The translations under genes were made by a program, and so were the position numbers. Shown piece by piece: positions 42,473 to 51,651 of a stretch of 64,000 bases of DNA (positions are counted from its first letter, which is position 1; each line of letters opens with the position of its first letter). The notes under the pieces were generated by a model. The model had not been told where the DNA came from. It ran no database searches and saw only the letters and a list, made by a program, of their open reading frames with translations. The DNA lies in the NCBI GenBank assembly GCA_045806965.1, contig JBJMIG010000003.1:119118-183117 (forward strand), given 5' to 3'. This DNA comes from DASYTH01 sp045806965. GTDB taxonomy: Bacteria > Actinomycetota > Actinomycetes > Mycobacteriales > Pseudonocardiaceae.

Positions 42473-45400
42473 TCAGTACTCCTCTCCCGCCAACACCGCG
42501 AAGACCACCGGTGCAGGCTCGTTGTTCACAGTGGTCACCCACGTGGCGATCTTGGCGTCGCCCGCGGACAGCACCACCCAGCCGTTCGACTGGATCTTGT
42601 CGACGGTGAGCGCCTGGCTGGTCGCACCCGTCTTGCGTAGGCACTCCAGCGCACACCACACTCGAGTGCCGGCCGTCGACTCGGACTCGCCCGCCTCCGC
42701 GACCAGCAGGTCGCGCAGGGCGAGCTGGTCCAGGCCGAGCAGCCCATCCCAGGTCTCCCGGTCCCGCTCAAGCACGGTCTCGACGTCGCAGCCGAGCCGG
42801 CCGTCGCCGACCACCGCGAGCGTCAACCCCGCGCCGTGTGAGGCGGACACCGAAGCCCCGTCGATCTCCGGTTTGCCGTCCGGCCGGTGCCGCACGTTCG
42901 CCGGCACGCCGAGCGCCCGGCTCACCGCGAGCTCGGTCTGGGCCCGCCGGTCGGCATTGGCCTGCGCCACCGGATCGGGCTCTACGGCCACCGCACGGCT
43001 GCCGCCGAGCACCTTCTCCAACGACCGCTCCAGATAGGAGCCGAGCAATGTTGGCACCCATGGGCCGGCACCGTCCTTGGACCGGACCGAGCGCAGGGTC
43101 AGACCCTCCCACCGCTCGAGCAGCGCGCCGGCCTCGGAGCGCACGTCGACGTCGTAGGTGTAGCTGTCGCCGTCCTGGAAGCGCTCCCTGGCATCCATGA
43201 TCACGTACTCGCCCTGCTCGTCCCGGTTGGCCAGGTAGAGCCGCTCAATGCCTTGCGGCAGCAGCGTTCCGTCCGGTACGCAGCACTGGATCGCGTGCAT
43301 CACGGCGTCCCGCGTGCCCGGGTTGGCCAGCAGTTGTTCCTGCGGCAGGAAAGCGGCGAACCACTGCCCGGAGGAGGTGGTGGCGAGCTCGGCGACGGCG
43401 TGCCTGGCGCTGGCCGTACGGTAGGCGTTCAGCGTCTGGAACCGCTTGCCCTGGAACAACACCCCGCCGTACAGCTCGGTGATCGGGTCGACCGGAACCG
43501 CCGGCAGCGCGGTGTAGTCCCGGTCCGGGCCCTCGTCGGCGAGCGCCGGCTTGGGCAACCGCAGCGTGGCCCGGAAGTGGTCGGCGCTGAACCCGGTCTC
43601 GTCGCTGCGAATCGCCACCGCGACCGTGTCGACGCCCTGCACCAGCGCGGCCAACCGGACGGTGGTCTCGTGGCCCGGCCGGACCACGATCGGCCGGAGG
43701 AACTCCACGTTCTCCAGCAGCGGCGAGCCGGACCGGCCGGTCAGCGCCGCGACCACCTGGGTCATCGCCTCCATGCCGACCACCGCGGGGAACAGCAGAT
43801 CCCCTTCGAGCAGGTGGTCGTCGAGGTACGGGTCACTGCCGGCAGACAGCTCCGCCTCGGTGATCAGCTCGACGTCCGGGTAGTGCACGACCACCCGGTC
43901 GATGAACCTGGTCAGCGGCAGCTCCGGCCGCTCCAGCCGGACCGTCGGCAGGCCGCCGAGGCGCCCGCTGACCACCAGCACCGGGCCGGCGGACGGGTCG
44001 GCGAGGACCCGGCGGAGCACCGCGATGCCCTTCTCGGTCGAGATCGGGGTGATGCCGTCGCGCTCCAGCGCCTCGACCACACCGAGCTTCTCGCCCATGC
44101 CGGCGCCGGACCAGACGGACCATTCCAGGGCCAGCGCCCGGGCACCGGGGTGCGCACGCTCGAACTTCGCGGTCAGCTCGGACATCCAGTCGTTCGCGGT
44201 GGAGTAGTGCGCCTCACCGCGCAGCCCGGCCCGGCCGATGATGCTGCCGAATGTGATCAGCAACTTGATCCGGTCCTGGTCCACCGCGTCCAGCACGGCC
44301 CGCAGTCCGTCGATCTTGGGCGCCAGGGTCTGCCGGAACTGGTCCTCGCCGAGCGAGGTCAGCGCGTTCGGCTCGTTGCGACCCGCGCCGTGCAGGATCG
44401 CGGTGACCGGGCCGAACTCGGTCTCGATCCGCTCGATCGCGGCCGCGACAGACTCGGCCGAGGTGACGTCGGCGCGCTCGTAGCGGAACGCGACACCGGC
44501 CGCGGCCATCCGCTCCAGGTTCGCCGACAGCTCCTCGTCCTGCGCCGGGTCGGCCCGGCCGATCAGCCCGAGCTTGGCCGACGAGTCCTTCGCGATGGCC
44601 AGCGCGCACTCGGCGGTGATGCCCTTGCCGCCACCGGTGACCACCATGACGTCGCCGGCGCCGAGCGGGCTCTGCCCCGGCTCGACCTCGATCTCCGGCA
44701 GCGCGTGCAGCACCGGCACCGTGCGGGTGCCGTCGGCCAGGTAGCGCACCTCGGAGAACGCGGACGTGGCCGCGACCTCGGTGACCACCCGGCGGACCGT
44801 CGCGTCCACGTCGGCCGCGTCGGCCGGTGCCACATCCGGCAGCTCGACGACGGTGACCGGCACGTTCGGCTGCTCGAGGTGCAGCGTCCTGGCCAGACCG
44901 GAAGCGCCGAGCTCGCGCTGCACCACGGCGAACCGGCTGCCCGGCGCGCCGCTGAGCGCCGCCTTCGCGGCTTCCAGGAACAGATCGACGTGCGCCTCAC
45001 CGGAATCCGGCAGGCAGAGCAGCACGCCGTCGCCGATGCCGGCCTCGGACAGCGCCACCCTCAGCAGTTCGGCCAGCGGGTGACCGTCCGGGGCGAACAG
45101 CGACCAGGTGCCGGCCGCGCCCGCACCCGACACGCTGACGTTGGGCTTGCGCGCCGGGACGTAGTCCACCGAGAACGGCCGGACCCAGGGCGCCACGCCA
45201 GCCACCTCGGTGCTGGCGTTCGCGCCGTCGCCCGCGGTGTCGTCGAGGTCGTCGATCAGCGCGGCCAGCTCGCCGAGCGAAACGGTGGCGAAGTTCGCCG
45301 TCGCGGACAGCGCCGGGCGGCCGAGCTGGCGGGTCACCTCGTTCACGATCTGACCGACCGTGATCGAGCTGAGGTGCAGGTCATCCAGCGGATGGGTGTC

Positions 45401-48286
45401 CGGGGTGACGGTTTCCAGCGGCAGCTCGACCCGGTCGGCGGCGAGCTTGCGCAGCAGTTCGAGGGTGGAGCTGCCGGCCCCCTCCGTCTCCCCCTCGGCC
45501 TGCGCGGCGGCCTCGGCGGCCTCCTCCTCGGCGCTGGCGAACAGTCCGGCGTCGATCACCGGCGCGGCCTCGGCCGGGCTGGCCAGGAACGTGAACTGGC
45601 CGTCCAGCGAGATCGGGCGGACCAGCCGGTCGGCGAACAGCGCGCTGGCGTCCACCGCGGCACCCAGGGCGAACGCCGCGCCGACCGCGCCGAGCAGGGT
45701 GGACAGCGAGGCGCTGTCCGTGTCGATGGCGAGCACCCTTGCCCGAGAGTCGATCTGGCTGACCAGGCCGCTGAGCACCCGGCCGGGCCCGACCTCGAGC
45801 ACCAGGTCGGCACCGTCGATCGCCTTCTCCGCCGCCTCCTGGAACCGCACCGGGCGGACGATCTGCTCGCGGAGCAGCTCACGCAGGTCGGCCTCGGGGT
45901 CGAGCACGTCACCGGACACCGTGGAGACCACGGTCCGGTCCGGGCGGGCGAAGGCGAACTCGGCCAGCCGCTCGGTCATCACGTCCGCGGCCGGCTTGAC
46001 CAGCGGCGAGTGGAACGCGTGCGAGACGTTGATCCGGGTCGCCGAGACGCCCTCGGCGCGAGCCTTGGCGCACACCTGGTCCACCGCGTCCGCCGCACCG
46101 GCGATCACGGTCTGCTCCGGGCCGTTGAACCCGGCGATCACCACGCCGACGCCCTCGGCCAGCGCCCTGGTCCGCTCGGCCGTGGCGGCGATCCCGGCCA
46201 TCGCCCCACCGACCTTGCTGGCGTTGGCCATCACCTGGCCGCGGACGCCGGCCAGGCGCAGCAGGTGGTCGCCGCCGAGCGCGCCGGCCCAGGCCAGCGC
46301 GGTCAGCTCGCCGAGACTGTGCCCGACCGCGACATCCGCCTCGATGCCGAGCAGGTGCAGCACCCGCAGGCCGGCCAGCGAGCCGGCCACGATCCTCGGC
46401 TGCGCCACTTCGGTGGCCACCTGGTCGCCGCCGGTCGGCACGCTGGCCGAGCGGAAGACGTTCTCCGCCGCGGCGAACCGGTTGCGGATGGCGCCAACCC
46501 CGCCGCGCCCGGAGCCCTGGCCGGGGAACAGGTAGGCGATCCGCGGCCGGTTCGGCCGGTGCTCGACGAACACGCCGTCGGCCGGGGCGAACACGCTCGT
46601 GGTGCCCTCGTCCAGCTCGGCCAGCACCCGACCGAGCTTGCGCTCCGCCTCCTCCGGGTTGGCGGCGACCACGGCCACCCGGTACGGGCCGCCGGTGAGC
46701 TCCTTGGCCAGCGTCCCGGCTACGTCGGTGAGCTCGGCGAAGGCCAGCTTCGGCACGGTCGAGTGCACCCGGGAGACCCGCTCGCGCAGCTCACCCACGC
46801 TGTTGCCGTCGAACAGCAGCAGCTCGGTGTCCTGCCGGCTGGACACCAGGGTCTCCACCCGGCGCGGCAGCTCGCGGCGGCGTTGCTGGCCGGGGGCCTG
46901 CTCCAGCGCGATGTGGGAGTTGATGCCGCCGAAGCCCATCGCCGAGACGCCGGCGCGGACCGGGGCGCGCTCCGGCCAGAGCCCGGCCTTCTTCGGCACG
47001 AACATCGACGGCTTGCCATCGACCAGCGTGGCGTGCGGGTCGTAGTGGCTGGTGGCCGGCGGGATGACCTGGTGGTGCACGGCCAGCGCGGCCTTGATCA
47101 GCCCGGCGATGCCGGCGGCGGCCTTGGTGTGCCCGAAGTTGCCCTTGATCGTGCTCAACGCGGCCGGCTCGGCGGTCGGATCGGCCAGCCGGCGCGCGGT
47201 GGACAGCGCTTCGAGCTCGGTGGCGTCGCCGACGGCGGTGCCGGTGCCGTGGCCCTCGAAGTAGGACACGGTCTCCACGCCGTAGCCGGCCCGGCCGTAG
47301 GCCCTGGCCAGCGCGGCACGGTGGCCGGCCTCCTCGGGCCGGGTGATGCCGCCCTTGCCGTCCGAGGAGATGCCCCAGCCGGTGATCGTGGCGTAGACGC
47401 GGCGGTCGCGGGCGATCGCGTCCTCCTCGCGCATCAACACCACCACGCCGCAGCCCTCGCCCGGCCAGAACCCGTTGGAGCCCTTGTCGTAGACCTTCAT
47501 CTCACCGGTGGCCAGCGCGCCGGTCTTGGCGAACCCGATCACCTCGAACGGGTCGATGGACAGGTCCACGCCACCGGCGACGGCCACGTCGAGATCGCCG
47601 TCCACCAGAGCCTTCGACGCGTTGACGATCGACAGCAAGGAGGACGAGCAGGCACCGTCCACCGTGTACCCGCCGCCGCCGAAGTCGAAGAAGTTGCAGA
47701 TCCGGCCGGCGATCGTGTTGGCCAGGCCGCCGGCAAGGGTGTCCTCGTCGATCGCCGGGAACGGCGCCTTGTACTGCGGCTCAAGGGCCCGCAGGAAGGA
47801 GCCGACCTCGTCCTCCGGCCAGCCCTTCGCGGTCAGCGCGGCGGCCACCGTGCGGCGTACGTACGGCCACCGCAGCCGCATCACGTTGACCCGGGAGAAC
47901 TCTCCGGTCAGCGTGTTGCCCAGGACCACGCCGGTGGATTCCCTCGGCAGCCCCTCGCCGTCCGGGAACCCGGCGTCGGCCAGCGCCTGGGCGGCGACAT
48001 CGAGGGCGAGCCAGTGGGTCAGGTCGGTTGACCGGTAGGTGCTGCCGGCCACCTTGTACTTCACCCGGTCGAACTCGAAGTCGCGTAGTACGGCCGCTTT
48101 CTGCGAGTAGAAGCGGTCCGGTGCATGGGGGTCGGCCGACCAGTAGTCGGCCTGGTTCATCCGCTCGTCCGGGAGCCGGCGGAACGCGCGGCGTCCGGCC
48201 AGCACGTTTTCCCAGAGCTCCTCGGGAGAACCTGCGTCGGGGTAACGCAGCCCGATACCAACAATGGCTATCCGCTCCCTGGTCAC
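42473..48286 (-). CDS. Iterative enediyne polyketide synthase (PKSE)
   Basis: A 1,937-aa single-module iterative PKS with the enediyne domain order. The ketosynthase covers residues 1-450 (Cys213 in VDGACSSSLLS; His in EGHGTGTAVGD and NFGHTKAAAG). The acyltransferase-like domain covers about 560-870 (Ser657 in GHSLGE). The carrier domain is at about 945-1020, with the attachment Ser in DDLHLSSITVG (973/974). The ketoreductase (VVTGGGKGIT at about 1215; Tyr in HYSTAND), the dehydratase (His in DPYLDDHLLEGD near 1490) and a C-terminal phosphopantetheinyl transferase (GRLGCDVETV, ALECLRKTG) follow. It makes the polyene precursor of the warhead from malonyl-CoA. The GTG at 48286 starts the minus-strand operon. 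Confidence 0.97.
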   Translation of the reverse strand: MTRERIAIVGIGLRYPDAGSPEELWENVLAGRRAFRRLPDERMNQADYWSADPHAPDRFYSQKAAVLRDFEFDRVKYKVAGSTYRSTDLTHWLALDVAAQALADAGFPDGEGLPRESTGVVLGNTLTGEFSRVNVMRLRWPYVRRTVAAALTAKGWPEDEVGSFLRALEPQYKAPFPAIDEDTLAGGLANTIAGRICNFFDFGGGGYTVDGACSSSLLSIVNASKALVDGDLDVAVAGGVDLSIDPFEVIGFAKTGALATGEMKVYDKGSNGFWPGEGCGVVVLMREEDAIARDRRVYATITGWGISSDGKGGITRPEEAGHRAALARAYGRAGYGVETVSYFEGHGTGTAVGDATELEALSTARRLADPTAEPAALSTIKGNFGHTKAAAGIAGLIKAALAVHHQVIPPATSHYDPHATLVDGKPSMFVPKKAGLWPERAPVRAGVSAMGFGGINSHIALEQAPGQQRRRELPRRVETLVSSRQDTELLLFDGNSVGELRERVSRVHSTVPKLAFAELTDVAGTLAKELTGGPYRVAVVAANPEEAERKLGRVLAELDEGTTSVFAPADGVFVEHRPNRPRIAYLFPGQGSGRGGVGAIRNRFAAAENVFRSASVPTGGDQVATEVAQPRIVAGSLAGLRVLHLLGIEADVAVGHSLGELTALAWAGALGGDHLLRLAGVRGQVMANASKVGGAMAGIAATAERTRALAEGVGVVIAGFNGPEQTVIAGAADAVDQVCAKARAEGVSATRINVSHAFHSPLVKPAADVMTERLAEFAFARPDRTVVSTVSGDVLDPEADLRELLREQIVRPVRFQEAAEKAIDGADLVLEVGPGRVLSGLVSQIDSRARVLAIDTDSASLSTLLGAVGAAFALGAAVDASALFADRLVRPISLDGQFTFLASPAEAAPVIDAGLFASAEEEAAEAAAQAEGETEGAGSSTLELLRKLAADRVELPLETVTPDTHPLDDLHLSSITVGQIVNEVTRQLGRPALSATANFATVSLGELAALIDDLDDTAGDGANASTEVAGVAPWVRPFSVDYVPARKPNVSVSGAGAAGTWSLFAPDGHPLAELLRVALSEAGIGDGVLLCLPDSGEAHVDLFLEAAKAALSGAPGSRFAVVQRELGASGLARTLHLEQPNVPVTVVELPDVAPADAADVDATVRRVVTEVAATSAFSEVRYLADGTRTVPVLHALPEIEVEPGQSPLGAGDVMVVTGGGKGITAECALAIAKDSSAKLGLIGRADPAQDEELSANLERMAAAGVAFRYERADVTSAESVAAAIERIETEFGPVTAILHGAGRNEPNALTSLGEDQFRQTLAPKIDGLRAVLDAVDQDRIKLLITFGSIIGRAGLRGEAHYSTANDWMSELTAKFERAHPGARALALEWSVWSGAGMGEKLGVVEALERDGITPISTEKGIAVLRRVLADPSAGPVLVVSGRLGGLPTVRLERPELPLTRFIDRVVVHYPDVELITEAELSAGSDPYLDDHLLEGDLLFPAVVGMEAMTQVVAALTGRSGSPLLENVEFLRPIVVRPGHETTVRLAALVQGVDTVAVAIRSDETGFSADHFRATLRLPKPALADEGPDRDYTALPAVPVDPITELYGGVLFQGKRFQTLNAYRTASARHAVAELATTSSGQWFAAFLPQEQLLANPGTRDAVMHAIQCCVPDGTLLPQGIERLYLANRDEQGEYVIMDARERFQDGDSYTYDVDVRSEAGALLERWEGLTLRSVRSKDGAGPWVPTLLGSYLERSLEKVLGGSRAVAVEPDPVAQANADRRAQTELAVSRALGVPANVRHRPDGKPEIDGASVSASHGAGLTLAVVGDGRLGCDVETVLERDRETWDGLLGLDQLALRDLLVAEAGESESTAGTRVWCALECLRKTGATSQALTVDKIQSNGWVVLSAGDAKIATWVTTVNNEPAPVVFAVLAGEEY

Positions 48287-48297
48287 ACGCTCACACC

Positions 48298-48405
48298 CTC
48301 TGGGTCAAGTGTTCGACAAACCTGTAAGGCACGATCCCGCGCAATTCACACCCGAAGAAAAAGATGGGTGGTCGAGACCTTTGCCCCTGACACACTTGAC
48401 CAGAG
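48298..48405. promoter_or_regulatory. Widely spaced inverted repeat between PKSE and SARP genes
   Basis: CTCTGGGTCAAGTGT (48298-48312) is mirrored by ACACTTGACCAGAG (48392-48405) with a single-base indel. Centre-to-centre distance is about 93 bp. A GGTCGAGACC palindrome lies between them (48370-48379). The element occupies the divergent promoter region of the PKS and SARP genes and is a candidate looped operator. Confidence 0.45.
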
Positions 48406-48576
48406 TGCAGGATTGCCTGGTGATCCGCCTACTCCCACTGTGCGCAGCGCGCGGCAAACGGTCTTCTTCAGAATTGCCCAGTCCACCGGGGGTGCCACCA
48501 GGCATTTCAGGAGAACACCGGCCGCCGGAACGGAACGTAAGCTGGTGATCACGTGTACGGTGAAATGAGCTGACCC

Positions 48577-49410
48577 ATGCGCACTGAAATCAAGGTGCTC
48601 GGCCCTCTGGAAGTCTCGATCGCCGGTACGTCCGTGGTGCCGACCGCGAGCAAGATCCGCCAGTTGTTGGCCATCCTGGCCATCAACGCCGGGCGGGTGG
48701 TCACCATTCCGGCACTGATCGAGGAGATCTGGGGCAACCAACCGCCGCGCAGCGTCGCCGCGACGCTGCAGACCTACATCCTGCAACTGCGCCGAAGGCT
48801 GGGCCCGGCACTAGCCGGAGATGGCCGCTCGGCCCGGGACGTGCTGACCACGACGCACACCGGCTATCTGCTCGACGTCGATCGGGACACCATCGACGCG
48901 GAGCGCTACGAGCGGCTGGGGGCGGCCGGGCGCACCGCCGCGACCGCCGGCGACTACCCGGCGGCCAGCCGGCAGCTCACCGCCGCGCTCGAGATCTGGC
49001 GCGGGCCGGCGCTGGTCGACGTGGCCATCGGAGCGCAACTGCGGATCGAGGCCACCCGGCTGGAGGAGAGCCGGCTGACCGACCTGACCCTGCGCATCGA
49101 CACCGACCTCTACCTCGGCCGGCACCACCAGCTGCTCAGTGAGCTGGCCGCGCTGTGCGCGCAGCACCCGTTCATCGAAAGCTTCTGGGCGCAGTACATG
49201 CTCGCGCTGTACCGGTGCAGCCGGCCGGGCCAGGCGCTCGAGCAGTACCACACCGTGCAGAAGGTCATGCGTGAGCGGCTCGGGGTCGACCCATCCCAAT
49301 GGCTGCAACGGATCCATCTGGCGATCGTGACCGGCGACACCGTCATGGACGACCCGGGCTTCCTGGTCACCGGGTCGGCGGACCACCTCCCGGCCCGGAG
49401 ATCGGCGTGA
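48577..49410 (+). CDS. SARP-family pathway activator
   Basis: A 277-aa SARP. Residues 1-95 form an OmpR-like winged helix (KVLGPLEVSIAGTSVVPTAS; GGRVV-type turn; PPRSVAATLQTYILQLRRRL). Residues 100-255 form the bacterial transcriptional activation domain (AASRQLTAALEIWRGPALVD; FIESFWAQYMLALYRCSRPG; QALEQYHTVQKVMRERLGVD). No ATPase domain follows. It is divergent from the PKS gene and faces unbV/unbU, the usual position for a cluster-situated activator that drives both promoters. Confidence 0.92.
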   Translation: MRTEIKVLGPLEVSIAGTSVVPTASKIRQLLAILAINAGRVVTIPALIEEIWGNQPPRSVAATLQTYILQLRRRLGPALAGDGRSARDVLTTTHTGYLLDVDRDTIDAERYERLGAAGRTAATAGDYPAASRQLTAALEIWRGPALVDVAIGAQLRIEATRLEESRLTDLTLRIDTDLYLGRHHQLLSELAALCAQHPFIESFWAQYMLALYRCSRPGQALEQYHTVQKVMRERLGVDPSQWLQRIHLAIVTGDTVMDDPGFLVTGSADHLPARRSA

Positions 49411-49449
49411 CACCGCACTACTTCCGCCGTGCGCGAATTGTCTTCGGCA

Positions 49450-49561
49450 TTGCTCGCACGCCGGGAGTAGACCGTGATCGATAATTGCTGCGAAAATTGG
49501 CCACAAACCCCGTAAGCCAAATGACGGAGACCACGTTGGGCAATGGCTGGCGTGCGAGCAA
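49450..49561. promoter_or_regulatory. Perfect 13-bp inverted repeat upstream of unbV
   Basis: TTGCTCGCACGCC (49450-49462) and GGCGTGCGAGCAA (49549-49561) are exact reverse complements spaced about 99 bp centre to centre, in the 252-bp gap before unbV. The arrangement resembles the widely spaced repeat in the PKS promoter region. It may form a looped regulatory complex or a long-range hairpin in the transcript. Confidence 0.5.
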
Positions 49562-49662
49562 GCGCCTTATCTCGATTTCTGGAACACGGCGAGGTGTCAG
49601 CACACATCCTGTGACGGCAGCACGGCGCCGGCGAACTCGTTTCTTTTGGGAGGTGTAAGTAT

Positions 49663-51651
49663 ATGGCCGCGATATTTGGTTGGCTGCGCAGGCAGCTGCC
49701 CGGGGTCGTCGCCGTCGTGTTGATCGTGGGCGGATACTTTGTGGTCAGTCTGCCGACTGTCTCCGCCGCGGAGCAGGAGCAGATGGCCAGCAAGTACTCG
49801 TTCGCGCCACTGACCATCGCTCTGCCGCCCGCGGACAAGCAGCAGCAGATCCGCAAGGTGAACAAGGAGTACGAGAAGATCCGCGCCTGGATCTCGTCGG
49901 TGGGCGCCGCGGTCGCGATGAACGACCTGGACGGCGACGGGCTGTCGAACGACCTGTGCCTGGTGGACACCAGGACCGACCAGGCCATCGTGACCCCGAC
50001 GCCGGGCAAGGGCGACAAGCGGTACGCGCCGTTCGCGCTCAACCCGGCCCCGCTGCCGATGAACGACGTGATGGCGCCGATGGGCTGCGTGCCAGGCGAC
50101 TTCAACGAGGACGGCCGGATCGACCTGCTGGTCTACATGTGGGGCCGCACCCCGATCGTCTACCTGGCCAAGTCGGACGCCCCCAAGCTGGACGCGAATG
50201 CCTACACACCCACCGAGCTGGTGGCGGGCAACAACTCCATCAACGGCAAGTACACCGGCCCGCAGTGGAACACCAACTCCGCCACCGTCGCCGACTTCGA
50301 CGGTGACGGCCACCAGGACATCTTCATCGGCAACTACTTTCCGGACAGCCCGGTCCTCGACGACAGCGTCGACGGTGGCGTGACGATGAACCACTCGATG
50401 TCGCACGCGCTGAACAGCGGCAAGAAGTACATCCTGCTCTGCCACGGCTTCACCGCGGCCAGCGTGGACTACACGCTGCTGGACAACGCGCTGCCCGGGG
50501 ACGCCAACTACGGCTGGACGCTGGGCTCCAGCGCCACCGACCTGGACGGCGACCTGCTGCCCGAGCTGTACATCGCCAACGACTTCGGCGTCGACCGGTT
50601 GCTGTACAACCAGTCCACCCCCGGCCACGTCAAGTTCGCGAACGTGATCGGCGTGCGCACGCCGGGTGTGCCGAAGTCCAAGCGGGTCGGCAACGACTCG
50701 TTCAAGGGCATGGGCGTCGACTTCGGTGACCTGAACAACGACGGCATGTACGACATGTTCGTCAGCAACATCACCACGCCCTGGGGCATCCAGGAGAGCA
50801 ACAACCAGTACATGAACACGGCCAAGGACGACAACGAGCTGCGGGCCAAGATGAACGCCGGCCAGGCGCCCTGGAAGGACGTCAGCGGCGAGACCGGCAC
50901 GGCCTGGTCCGGCTGGGGCTGGGACGTGAAGATCGCCGACTTCAACAACAGCGGCGTGCCCGTGATCGCGCAGGCGACCGGGTTCGTGAAAGGCGAGGTC
51001 AACCGCTGGCCGCAGCTGCAGGAGCTGGCCACGTCCAACGACGCGCTGGTGAAGGACCCGACCTTCTGGCCCAACGCCCAGGCGGGTGACGACATCGGCG
51101 GCAACCAGACGCTGCACTTCTGGACGAAGAGCCCGGAGGGCCGCTACGTCGACCTCGCGCCGCACCTCGGGCTGGCCATTCCGGTGCCCACCCGCGGCAT
51201 CGCCACCGGCGACGCCGACGGCGACGGCCTGCTCGACTGGGCGGTCGCCCGGCAGTACGCCGAGCCGGTGTTCTACCACAACAACAGCCCGGCCCAGGGT
51301 TCGTTCGTCGGCCTCCAGCTGATCGCCGAGGGCTCGATGATCCACCCGACCGCGAATTCGCTTGGCGCACCGGGCTCCCCGATGATCGGTGCCGAGGTGA
51401 CGGTGACCACGCCGAGTGGGCACAAGTTCATCAGCCGGGTGGACGGCGGCAGCGGCCACTCCGGCAAGCGCTCCCACGAGATCCACATCGGACTGGGTGA
51501 GAACGTGTCCGGGCCGGTCGCGGTGCAGCTCAAGTGGCGCGACCAGACCGGGAAGGCGCAGCAGCAGGATCTGCAGCTGACCGCCGGTGTCTGGCACAGC
51601 GTCGAGCTCGGCAGCCACGCCGTGGAGATGCCTAAGGAGATGACGAAGTGA
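49663..51651 (+). CDS. unbV: Enediyne biosynthesis protein UnbV (E4-type)
   Basis: A 662-aa protein. A single transmembrane helix lies at residues 8-30 (VVAVVLIVGGYFVVSL), followed by FG-GAP/VCBS-like calcium-binding repeats (LDGDGLSND, NEDGRIDLL, DFDGDGHQDIFIG, DLDGDLLPELYI, LNNDGMYDMFV, DADGDGLLDWAV). A C-terminal ASPIC/UnbV domain starts near MIGAEVTVTTPSG. This is the UnbV family, a conserved member of the enediyne warhead cassette with unknown chemistry. The ATG at 49663 follows GGGAGGTG. It overlaps unbU (GTGA), so the pair is co-translated. The product is predicted to face outside the membrane. Confidence 0.93.
   Translation: MAAIFGWLRRQLPGVVAVVLIVGGYFVVSLPTVSAAEQEQMASKYSFAPLTIALPPADKQQQIRKVNKEYEKIRAWISSVGAAVAMNDLDGDGLSNDLCLVDTRTDQAIVTPTPGKGDKRYAPFALNPAPLPMNDVMAPMGCVPGDFNEDGRIDLLVYMWGRTPIVYLAKSDAPKLDANAYTPTELVAGNNSINGKYTGPQWNTNSATVADFDGDGHQDIFIGNYFPDSPVLDDSVDGGVTMNHSMSHALNSGKKYILLCHGFTAASVDYTLLDNALPGDANYGWTLGSSATDLDGDLLPELYIANDFGVDRLLYNQSTPGHVKFANVIGVRTPGVPKSKRVGNDSFKGMGVDFGDLNNDGMYDMFVSNITTPWGIQESNNQYMNTAKDDNELRAKMNAGQAPWKDVSGETGTAWSGWGWDVKIADFNNSGVPVIAQATGFVKGEVNRWPQLQELATSNDALVKDPTFWPNAQAGDDIGGNQTLHFWTKSPEGRYVDLAPHLGLAIPVPTRGIATGDADGDGLLDWAVARQYAEPVFYHNNSPAQGSFVGLQLIAEGSMIHPTANSLGAPGSPMIGAEVTVTTPSGHKFISRVDGGSGHSGKRSHEIHIGLGENVSGPVAVQLKWRDQTGKAQQQDLQLTAGVWHSVELGSHAVEMPKEMTK

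Noticed and set aside
42887..48031. 1,714-codon open frame opposite the PKS gene
   Set aside because: It is an antisense shadow of the PKSE gene, rich in Arg/Gly/His, with no recognisable domain.
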